DNA of 64,000 nt. Source: Paenibacillus donghaensis. Lineage in GTDB: Bacteria; Bacillota; Bacilli; Paenibacillales; Paenibacillaceae. This document shows, piece after piece, positions 46,751 through 54,382 of this stretch (within the stretch, counting starts at the first letter, position 1; each line of letters begins with the position of its first letter). The DNA lies in NCBI RefSeq assembly GCF_002192415.1, contig NZ_CP021780.1:7936001-8000000 (forward strand), read 5' to 3'. A program made the translations under genes and the position numbers. Under the pieces are notes generated by a model, which was not told where the DNA came from, did no database searches, and worked only from the letters and a program-made list of their open reading frames with translations.

Positions 46751-49700
46751 GTGTATCAAGTATTATTTGATAGGTTACGCCAAGCAAGAGTTAATTGGCA
46801 GAATGAAGAGGAACTTCGTATCGGTTGGATAAAAGAATTTTCTCAAGCATTGAACATTGAGATGCAAGCGGAGCGTCAAAGACAAGATTCAAGTTATAAT
46901 AATGTGATTATTGAATTTAAGTCGCCTGGTCTTTTTCACGGAAAAAAAAGCAGCTCGGCTTTTATTCAAGCAATGAACGAACGTTTGCAACCTTATATTT
47001 TACGTAAAGCTCTACATGAAGGGATTTCTCCAGAAGATTATATCGGAATAGCTACTGATGGAGACCATATTTGTTTTGCTCGTATAAGTAATAACAAGAT
47101 TATTTATGGAGACCTTCTCACCTTTTCGTTAGCATCAGTAACCATGGTTGGAACTGCTCTACAGGATTCTTTCAGACGCGCAATAACCGTGACTAATTTA
47201 GTAGATGACTTTGGAGTATCATCAAGTATTGGCATTCAACTGATGCAAACACTAGCAGATGCATTAAGTCTTAGCATTTGTCAAAGCGAACATAATAAAA
47301 TTAAAATGATCTTTGAAGAATGGCGGACATTATTTGGGCAAGTTGCTGATTTAACTCAGGCACAACGAGTACAAATCGGAAAAGTAATTCAATTTCAATT
47401 ATCTCCAGCATTTCCACAAGATTTGGTTATACCCGGAAGTCTTTTTATTATTCATACTTACAATTCACTTATAATTAAGCTGTTAGCTGCGGAAGTAGTG
47501 TCTGCTCATGGATTATCAAATAGAGACGTATTCTCCCAAACAATAGCTACATATTCTGATAATATGCTATTGCATGAGCTAAATGAACAAATTGAAAAGG
47601 GATTTCTTTTTGATTCTGCGGGTATTAAGGGGTTCATTGAAGAAGCTATTTTCAGTTGGTATATAGACACTTGTGAACTACCTGAGTATAAGGCAACTAT
47701 CTTAACATTGATTAGAGGAATATTGATAAAAATATCCTTCTATAGAACAGATACACTCACTGAAATGAGGACCAGGGATGTTTTAAAGGGATTCTACCAG
47801 AATCTAGTTCCAGATGCATTAAGAAAGTCATTAGGTGAATTTTATACTCCTGACTGGCTTGTGGAATTCACTCTAAATAAGCTGGAGTCTCCTCAATGGT
47901 TGACTGACCGCATTTTAGATCCGACTTGTGGCTCGGGATCATTCTTACTTGGTGCGATTAGACGTATAAGATCCTATGCAGTTACAGTCGGTATTAAAGA
48001 TGAAGATTTAATTGGCATATTAACCGAAAATGTATGGGGTTTTGACCTTAACCCGCTAGCAGTACAGACATCAAGAGTTAATTACTTAATTGCCATTGCT
48101 GATTTACTCCAGTCGTCTCCAGGGAAAGTTATTGAGTTACCAATTTTACTAGCAGATGCAATATACTCTCCTGCTCGTCAACCCAATCATGAAAATGAAG
48201 TTGTTACTTATACTATAGGTAGTGAAGTTGCAAACTTAGAGATCGTGATTCCAGCGGAGCTAGCTTTTGATCGACAAAGATTGGATCGAATATTTATTTT
48301 AATGAGTGAAATGGTTAATAATGATTCTGCCTATACTAAGGTGAAAGAAAAATTAGTGTTGGCTGGACTTATTAATCAAGAAGAATCCGTCCATTGGGAC
48401 GAACCTTTATGCGATACATACAATCAAATTCTTGAACTCCATAAAAGAAACTGGAATGGAATATGGTTCAGAATAGTACGGAACTTTTTTTGGTCTATCA
48501 CAGCGGGTTCTTTTCAAATAGTAGTTGGAAACCCTCCATGGGTCCGTTGGTCTAATCTCCCTGAATTATATCGCAATAGAATTAAGCCTACATGTAAACA
48601 GTATGAAATATTTTCAAGTACGCCTCATCATGGTGGGAATGAGCTTGACGTTTCGGGAATGATAACTTATACCGTGGCTGATAAATGGTTAGCTCAGGAG
48701 GGACAGCTTGCATTCGTTATAACACAAGCCCATTTCCAAACTCCTTCATCGGAAGGATTTAGAAGTTTCTCAATTAATGAAATTGATCGTTTGATTCCGA
48801 TATCGGTAGATGATTTTAAAGCTCTTAAACCATTTCAAGCAGCCAACAAAACTGCTGTTGCGCATTTTAGAAAGAAACAGTATCTTGAGCCAAATTATCC
48901 TGTACCATATGATGTTTGGAATGCAAAGATAGGGCAGCCAAAACTTATTCCCTCCAATATTTCTCTAGAAGAAGTAGAGGCTAGGATTCATTCAGTGCAT
49001 TTAGAAGCGGTGCCGGTTAATGGTTTGCGTTCTCCATGGAGCATTCTTCCTCCTGGACGCTTTCAGGCTTTGAATAAAATTATGGGTATTAGCACTTGGG
49101 TTCGCGGTAGAAAAGGAGTCACTACTGATTTAAATGGAGTATATTTTGTTAGAATAATAAATCAAAATGAAACTTCAGGACTTGTTCAAATTGAAACCCG
49201 ACCAGAGGCAGGGAAGAAAGATATTGGGGTCGCACAGAAATTTTGGATTGAACCTCATATGTTGTATCCACTTATTAAAGGGGCAGGGGATTTTTCTGAA
49301 TGTAACTTATCTATAGAGGAAGAACTATTCGCTATAATCCCAAACCTCGGCGTAAATAAAAAAGATTGTGATGAGGCAGAATTAATGCTGGATACTATAG
49401 CTATTCGGACAAAAGACTACTTCCGATCTAATGAGCAACTATTACGTTCAAGATCGACTTGGAAACGTTATTTAAAGGATAAACCATATTATTCTATTTA
49501 CAACGTAGGAGAGTATGCTTTTTCCCCTTATAAAGTAATATGGGCAGAGCAATCAAGTCGATTTAAAGCAGCAGTTGTTACTGGGGAAAATGTGCCGCTG
49601 ATTGGTAATAGACCCTTTGTTCCTGACCATAAGGTGTTTTATGTGGCATGTTGGAATTCAAATGAGGCCTATTATCTATGTGGTCTACTTAACTCTAATA

Positions 49701-49903
49701 TAGTTAAAGAATATGTTGAGTCTCATGTTGTTTCCATAAATGTAGGTAATATCTTTAAACATATGAATTTATTGGAGTTTGATCAAGAAAATCAAGATCA
49801 TCTTGCCCTGGCAAGGCTTGTAGAGGAAGCTCATCGGTGTAGTAGCGAAGAATTGTTAATAAAAATTAGAGATACTGCAGATCGTATACTCATTCCAAAT
49901 TAA
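46751..49903 (+). CDS. Large nuclease-methyltransferase, Eco57I/type IIG-like
   Basis: A protein of 1,050 residues. I prefer GTG 46751, nine bases after AGGAG; the ATG at 46742 touches that site. Residue numbers count from the ATG. An N-terminal DSSYNNVIIEFKSPG near 50-65 fits a PD-(D/E)XK nuclease (Asp, Glu-x-Lys). The methyltransferase part has motif X LGEFYTPDWLVEF, motif I DPTCGSGSF near 393 and motif IV NPPWVRW near 597. The last 300 residues would be target recognition. This is the layout of single-chain restriction-modification enzymes. A PglX-like protein is the main alternative, but no other BREX or DISARM genes are present. Confidence 0.85.
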   Translation: MYQVLFDRLRQARVNWQNEEELRIGWIKEFSQALNIEMQAERQRQDSSYNNVIIEFKSPGLFHGKKSSSAFIQAMNERLQPYILRKALHEGISPEDYIGIATDGDHICFARISNNKIIYGDLLTFSLASVTMVGTALQDSFRRAITVTNLVDDFGVSSSIGIQLMQTLADALSLSICQSEHNKIKMIFEEWRTLFGQVADLTQAQRVQIGKVIQFQLSPAFPQDLVIPGSLFIIHTYNSLIIKLLAAEVVSAHGLSNRDVFSQTIATYSDNMLLHELNEQIEKGFLFDSAGIKGFIEEAIFSWYIDTCELPEYKATILTLIRGILIKISFYRTDTLTEMRTRDVLKGFYQNLVPDALRKSLGEFYTPDWLVEFTLNKLESPQWLTDRILDPTCGSGSFLLGAIRRIRSYAVTVGIKDEDLIGILTENVWGFDLNPLAVQTSRVNYLIAIADLLQSSPGKVIELPILLADAIYSPARQPNHENEVVTYTIGSEVANLEIVIPAELAFDRQRLDRIFILMSEMVNNDSAYTKVKEKLVLAGLINQEESVHWDEPLCDTYNQILELHKRNWNGIWFRIVRNFFWSITAGSFQIVVGNPPWVRWSNLPELYRNRIKPTCKQYEIFSSTPHHGGNELDVSGMITYTVADKWLAQEGQLAFVITQAHFQTPSSEGFRSFSINEIDRLIPISVDDFKALKPFQAANKTAVAHFRKKQYLEPNYPVPYDVWNAKIGQPKLIPSNISLEEVEARIHSVHLEAVPVNGLRSPWSILPPGRFQALNKIMGISTWVRGRKGVTTDLNGVYFVRIINQNETSGLVQIETRPEAGKKDIGVAQKFWIEPHMLYPLIKGAGDFSECNLSIEEELFAIIPNLGVNKKDCDEAELMLDTIAIRTKDYFRSNEQLLRSRSTWKRYLKDKPYYSIYNVGEYAFSPYKVIWAEQSSRFKAAVVTGENVPLIGNRPFVPDHKVFYVACWNSNEAYYLCGLLNSNIVKEYVESHVVSINVGNIFKHMNLLEFDQENQDHLALARLVEEAHRCSSEELLIKIRDTADRILIPN

Positions 49904-50183
49904 TTAGAACAGAGCATTACTATATTCAAAAAAACACTTCAGAATAGACGGAAAGCTTTGAAAATCTAAAATTGTATTTTAAAGAGTTTAATGAAGACAA
50001 ACGATGTAGTAGTGTGTTAGAAACAAGGATATAAAATCCTGTCATTTAGCAAACAGCTGCTTTAGTAGAAAACGTTGACACATTTCCCTAGGGGAAGAGG
50101 AAACGTGATGATCTGGCATATCAAGTTGTTCAGTTAAGAAGATTGAATTACGATAAGCAACAAATTATCCATATACTATGCGG

Positions 50184-50230
50184 AGTCCAGGCTGTCGAGA
50201 AAGTTTCGATAGTCTGGTCTTTCTTTATTT
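50184..50230 (+). terminator. Intrinsic terminator of the nuclease-methylase operon
   Basis: Stem arms 50184-50198 and 50205-50219 (core CTGTCGA / TCGATAG) with a short GAAAGT loop and T-rich tail. Confidence 0.7.
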
Positions 50231-50430
50231 ATTAAGGGTATTATTTTGCTTCACAAAAGTGAGTTAGATGGATTCATAGAAAACACTAATTGGATTATAG
50301 CTCAATAAATGGTTCTATTATGGATATCGCATGATTGACATTACCAGCAAGCGGAACGAAGAATACAAGTTTTGGACCGGGTAAGCCGGAGTACAGAATT
50401 TTTCAACTACAGTTATCTCCAATAATTTAT

Positions 50431-50628
50431 TTACAAATATATCCCAACTACTCCCCCAACAGAAACCTCCAGCACTTTCGCAATGGCCACCACCTCATAA
50501 TCCTGCTCGAGTCTATGTTGACCTTCCAATCTTGATAACTGGTTGGGCAAATGTCTAAGCCGAAGGTTTGCAACTTGGAAATGAATTTTCTTTTCTGTAG
50601 ATGGGTATAGAAATTCTAATGCGTCCAT
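50431..50628 (-). pseudogene. XRE-like helix-turn-helix remnant
   Basis: Sixty-five codons on the minus strand with HLPNQLSRLEGQHRLEQDYE and VVAIAKVLEVSVGGVVGIY, matching the second half of an XRE HTH (xSRxExG, then IAxxLxVSV). The first half is missing and no ribosome site precedes the ATG. Confidence 0.4.
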
Positions 50629-50821
50629 TAGTTTATTTTAATTTAATTCGATATTCGTATTAAAATAACATTTTCTTCGCATACAATTTGGTTATATTGT
50701 GAGGTGATACCGAAATGAAGCATCGAAAAGAGTCTCCGGGTGACAAAAATTTCATTGGAGTGCGAGTTGTAGCCATTTGAAAAGCTAATGATAATAGCTT
50801 TGCCAGAAAGGTGAGGATGCA

Positions 50822-51001
50822 ATGCACAATCTGACGCACAAATATGAAGAGGAGAAGCACAAGTTGAATGAACTCGGACAGCGGTCACTGGAGCAGGGAA
50901 TTCCGTTAAGCACCAATGAGGCGCTTCAGGCTCAGAGTCGTAGAGTGGATGAGCTTATTAATCAGATGTATCAAGAAAAGAACAGATATTCACATGCGTA
51001 A
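50822..51001 (+). CDS. Spo0E-like aspartyl-phosphate phosphatase
   Basis: A 59-residue protein with ATG 50822 a few bases after AAGGTGAGG. It reads KYEEEKHKLNELGQRSLEQG then TNEALQAQSRRVDELINQMY. A short two-helix hairpin with the S-x-x-L/V-D-x-L-I signature at its second helix is the form of Spo0E-family phosphatases, which dephosphorylate Spo0A and so delay sporulation. The signature is not perfect (SRRVDELI instead of SQELDxLI). Small size and position before another small gene fit. Confidence 0.6.
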   Translation: MHNLTHKYEEEKHKLNELGQRSLEQGIPLSTNEALQAQSRRVDELINQMYQEKNRYSHA

Positions 51002-51030
51002 CGTTAAACTTCTATCTTGGAGGAGATGTG

Positions 51031-51318
51031 GTGAGCTTTCCAGCATGGTTTATACAGACGATTCAAGGTCGATTGAATGAGGTAACTGCACAGATCGAAC
51101 ATCAGTCCAAGCCTAGACAAGCTTTTGAAGAAGAGCGCAAAGCTTTTCAAGCGCTGTTTGCCTCCATGGATATTGCACGTAAGCCAGAGTTTGAGTATTG
51201 GGAGGATAAGCTTTCTTTAAAGCAATCCGTTCTTTATGAGCGTCTATATCTACAAGGGCTCAAGGATGGAATGCAGCTTGCTAATGCATTTGCTGCACCT
51301 TCTGTTCTCTCTGATTAA
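51031..51318 (+). CDS. Small conserved-looking protein of unknown function
   Basis: A 95-residue protein from GTG 51031, five bases after GGAGGAG (GTG 51028 is also possible). It reads SKPRQAFEEERKAFQALFAS, YWEDKLSLKQSVLYERLYLQ and GLKDGMQLANAF. Mostly helical. It directly follows the Spo0E-like gene and likely shares its transcript. I cannot assign a family with confidence. Confidence 0.6.
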   Translation: MSFPAWFIQTIQGRLNEVTAQIEHQSKPRQAFEEERKAFQALFASMDIARKPEFEYWEDKLSLKQSVLYERLYLQGLKDGMQLANAFAAPSVLSD

Positions 51319-51352
51319 GACGGAATCCAAGGTATACGTTAACTTTATGTTG

Positions 51353-51379
51353 GGGCTGTCCATGCGACAGTCCTTTTTT
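51353..51379 (+). terminator. Intrinsic terminator
   Basis: GGGCTGTC / GACAGTCC stem (one G-U pair) with a short CATGC loop followed by TTTTTTC. Confidence 0.8.
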
Positions 51380-51393
51380 CTTGTGTGCATGTT

Positions 51394-51411
51394 GGGAAGG
51401 TAAACCTTCCC
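51394..51411. promoter_or_regulatory. Perfect inverted repeat, possible operator
   Basis: GGGAAGGTAAACCTTCCC is an 8-bp perfect dyad with a 2-base centre, too tight for an RNA hairpin and located about 55 bases before the NERD gene. It fits a dimeric repressor site. Confidence 0.45.
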
Positions 51412-51464
51412 ATATTGTCGAATATCCATACATATTGTAAATCTAGATGATACGAGGTTTTGCT

Positions 51465-52162
51465 ATGTTTAAAGCGCTATTATCTTTCTTCAAAAAATCT
51501 GACTCAAAGCCGCCACAGGCTGTGCGTAAGGCAACGACTCCAAAGCCGAAACCGAAGATTGCCTCCACACGAATTGGAGAGTTGGGCGAACATAAAATCA
51601 ATATCCAACTGGACAGCTACCTAAGGAGTGTAAATCGTTAAGCGATCTAATGCTCCCTAATTCCAAGTCTCGAACAGGTTACACCCAGATTGATCATATC
51701 GTTATTTCCCCGTATTGCTTATTTGTCATTGAGACGAAAAACTACAATGGAGAAATTAAAGGTGGGCGAACGGATCAGCAATGGTCAGTGAGCAACCGTT
51801 ACAAGATGTATAATCCGCTGAAGCAAAACTATGGACATATCAAGGCCATCGAGAGTCTGTTAAAAAGTGTAGCAGCAGTTAAATTTATCTCTATGGTTTC
51901 ATTCACAATGAGATGTCGGTTCAGTATTGATCCTGAGCTTCGGAAGATCCATTCGGACGAACTGGTTGTCTATGATGTGGAACTAAGTGAGTTTATCTCA
52001 AGGAAGCTGGTCAGTTTGAAAACGGGGACTCCTGAACCTTCTATTTCTGCGGCGCAGGCCCAAACCATATATGATCATTTGGTTCAGGCTAATATCACCG
52101 ATGCTGAGATTCGCAAGCTTCATGTACAGAGAATAAAGGGGAACAACACGAAGCATCAGTAA
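51465..52162 (+). pseudogene. NERD-domain nuclease-like protein, frameshifted
   Basis: Starts at ATG 51465 (MFKALLSFFKK) and reads STRIGELGEHKINIQLDSYL before the frame ends at 51641. In another frame it continues CKSLSDLMLPNSKSRTGYTQ then IDHIVISPYCLFVIETKNYN and a NERD end, to 52162. GE, IDH and ETK residues are the NERD core, related to PD-(D/E)XK nucleases. A single-base shift near 51620-51630 splits it. If not a sequencing error, the protein is lost. It lies 33 bases before the McrB-like gene, so it probably belonged to the same operon. Confidence 0.75.
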
Positions 52163-52195
52163 GATACATATCATTGGAATAAGGGAGTTAACATA

Positions 52196-54382
52196 ATGAT
52201 TAAACAACTACGAAGCTGGTGGAAAGATACAGAGATTCCTAATCTAATTGGTCGTAAGAAAGTGGATTTCTCCATCTTTAGTGATGGTACTCATATTCCT
52301 GGGGAGTTTCATCCGAATTTTATGGAGGCTAATCAAGGTCAACAACCAAACTTAGGCAAAGGGCTGAAGGTTAAGCTGATCTATGAAGATCAAACCTATG
52401 AAGCTATTTTAATTAAAATTAATCAAAAGTCTACGGGCCGAGAAGTGCTTCACCTCCGTTATAATGGAAATCAAAAGTTGAAGGATTTGATAATTGAAAC
52501 CTTCAATCATTCCTATTCCTACATTATGCAAGAGAGAACGAATCAACTAGCAGATGATGCGAAGAAACCACAGGTTGTCGTTCCTGAAGATCAAGCAGAA
52601 TACATAGATTTCTTTGCGACAGGAGCTCCTTTCGAATACCGGTTAGAGTTTATAACGCATCAGCCGAAGCCTAATGTATGGTGGGTAAATCAGGGAACCA
52701 CCATACAAGCGGAGAAGGAAGAGGGAATTCTGTGGGCGCCCCTATTGAATACGCAAGGTCGAAAGCTATATCACTGGGAGACGATGAAGGAAGTTAAACA
52801 AGGAGATATCATCCTTCATTACTCAAATAAGGCTATTCGTTATGTTAGCCGCGTAACTGACGCAGCAGTAGAAGCGCCTAAACCAGGTTCTATGGCTAAT
52901 ACCAACTGGCAAGAGGATGGTCGGTTGCTTCGAACTAAGTATGTAGAACTCATTCCATCTATTGCGCTGCAACAGTTTAATCAGCAAACTATGCAACTGA
53001 ATATAACCCAAGGGCCGCTCCATTCAGGAGGCGGAGTGAATCAAGGGTATTTGTTCCGCTTTTCAAGACAAGGGCTTAAAGTGCTTCAGTCGCTCACGCC
53101 AGAAGTGGATTGGCCTGATTTTACCATTCTAGATCAAGATGAGACTGCATCCAATACAGAGAGCTTGCAGGAGGTGATTCCTATTTTACCGCCATCAGAT
53201 TCTACTATTACAACCATCCTCCACCAAATCCAATCCCAAATCCGCCGTCAAGGCTTCTTCTTCCCAGAACACCTCATCGAGAACTTCTACCTCTCGCTAA
53301 AGACTAAGCCTTTTGTCATTCTGGCGGGCATATCGGGTACGGGGAAGACGCGGCTGGTGAAGCTGTTTGCGGAGGCGCTTGGGGCGACGAGGGATAACGG
53401 TCAGTTTACCTTGATTCCGGTGCGGCCCGATTGGAGTGATCCTGCGGATCTGCTGGGGTATAAGGACCTTTCGGGCAGATACCAGCCTGGTCCGATTACG
53501 AAGGTATTAGTGGATGCGCGGCAGCCGGAGAATCGGCATAAGCCTTATTTTATCTGCCTGGATGAGATGAATCTGGCACGGGTGGAGCATTATTTCAGTG
53601 ATCTGTTAAGTGTGCTGGAAACGCAGGAGTGGCGGGAGGGGGAGATTCAGACGCAGGCGCTTATCTCTCCTATCTTGCTGGATACGCCTGAGGATCAAGA
53701 GAACTATGGTGGACTTGGTATCCCGGAGAATGTGCTCTTGATCGGTACAGTGAACATGGACGAGACAACGCATCCTTTTAGCAAAAAAGTACTCGACCGC
53801 GCCAACACGCTGGAGTTCAATTACATTAATCTACAGCAGTATCCGCAAGGGACGGGGCAGGAGGCGGGCGATCTTGCTGATCTTACTGCACTGAATCATC
53901 TCTTTGTCCGTTCTGATTATTTGCAGCTAGTGGATGCCTATGATACTCATAAAGAGCTCGTTGTCCGGACGACGGAGAGCCTGGTTAAGATTAATACACT
54001 GCTGGAGGACATCCACGCTCATGTGGGCTTCCGGGTCCGGGATGCGATTTGCTTCTATATGATTTATAACGAGCGCTACGGTCTGATGGATGAAGAAGAG
54101 GCGTTTGACTGGCAGCTGCTGCAAAAGATACTGCCACGAATCCAAGGTAGCCATTCTTCGGTTCGTCGGGTCCTGTTGAACTTGATGCAAGTGGCTCTTG
54201 GTACTGGATCTGGCGTTACACTAAGCCTTCCAGATCTCATGGACGATGTAACTCCGCTCTATATGAGATGGGCTGCTGGGCAGACTCCGCCTGCGGCCAA
54301 GCATCCGCAAAGTGCCCGTAAATTGGCTTTTATGCTTAGGAGGCTGGAGGAAGATGGATTCACTTCATACTGGCTCTCTTAA
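52196..54382 (+). CDS. McrB-like AAA+ GTPase/ATPase with N-terminal recognition modules
   Basis: A 728-residue motor subunit. The C-terminal AAA+ part has Walker A AGISGTGKT from about 377, Walker B FICLDEMNLARVEHYFSD and the McrB-type sensor LIGTVNMDETTHPFSKKVLD. Residues 150-230 (KPNVWWVNQGTTIQAEKEEG, then QGDIILHYSNKAIRYVSRVT) look like an EVE/PUA-like modified-base reader. Residues 1-110 form another small domain of unknown type. It overlaps the McrC-like gene by 29 bases. Together they would cut DNA carrying particular modified bases (type IV-like). Confidence 0.88.
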   Translation: MIKQLRSWWKDTEIPNLIGRKKVDFSIFSDGTHIPGEFHPNFMEANQGQQPNLGKGLKVKLIYEDQTYEAILIKINQKSTGREVLHLRYNGNQKLKDLIIETFNHSYSYIMQERTNQLADDAKKPQVVVPEDQAEYIDFFATGAPFEYRLEFITHQPKPNVWWVNQGTTIQAEKEEGILWAPLLNTQGRKLYHWETMKEVKQGDIILHYSNKAIRYVSRVTDAAVEAPKPGSMANTNWQEDGRLLRTKYVELIPSIALQQFNQQTMQLNITQGPLHSGGGVNQGYLFRFSRQGLKVLQSLTPEVDWPDFTILDQDETASNTESLQEVIPILPPSDSTITTILHQIQSQIRRQGFFFPEHLIENFYLSLKTKPFVILAGISGTGKTRLVKLFAEALGATRDNGQFTLIPVRPDWSDPADLLGYKDLSGRYQPGPITKVLVDARQPENRHKPYFICLDEMNLARVEHYFSDLLSVLETQEWREGEIQTQALISPILLDTPEDQENYGGLGIPENVLLIGTVNMDETTHPFSKKVLDRANTLEFNYINLQQYPQGTGQEAGDLADLTALNHLFVRSDYLQLVDAYDTHKELVVRTTESLVKINTLLEDIHAHVGFRVRDAICFYMIYNERYGLMDEEEAFDWQLLQKILPRIQGSHSSVRRVLLNLMQVALGTGSGVTLSLPDLMDDVTPLYMRWAAGQTPPAAKHPQSARKLAFMLRRLEEDGFTSYWLS

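Larger units (their letters stand above)
49904..50821. other. Long intergenic stretch with terminator and an HTH relic
   Basis: A 15-bp stem with two G-U pairs at 50184-50219, followed by TTTCTTTATTT, is a good terminator for the nuclease-methylase operon. A relic of an XRE-like gene lies at 50431-50628. Nothing else convincing is present. Confidence 0.55.

Noticed and set aside
45892..49903. BREX or DISARM system around the large methylase
   Set aside because: No PglZ, BrxC, Lon-like, DrmA or DrmB gene is present; the two genes stand as a self-contained pair.
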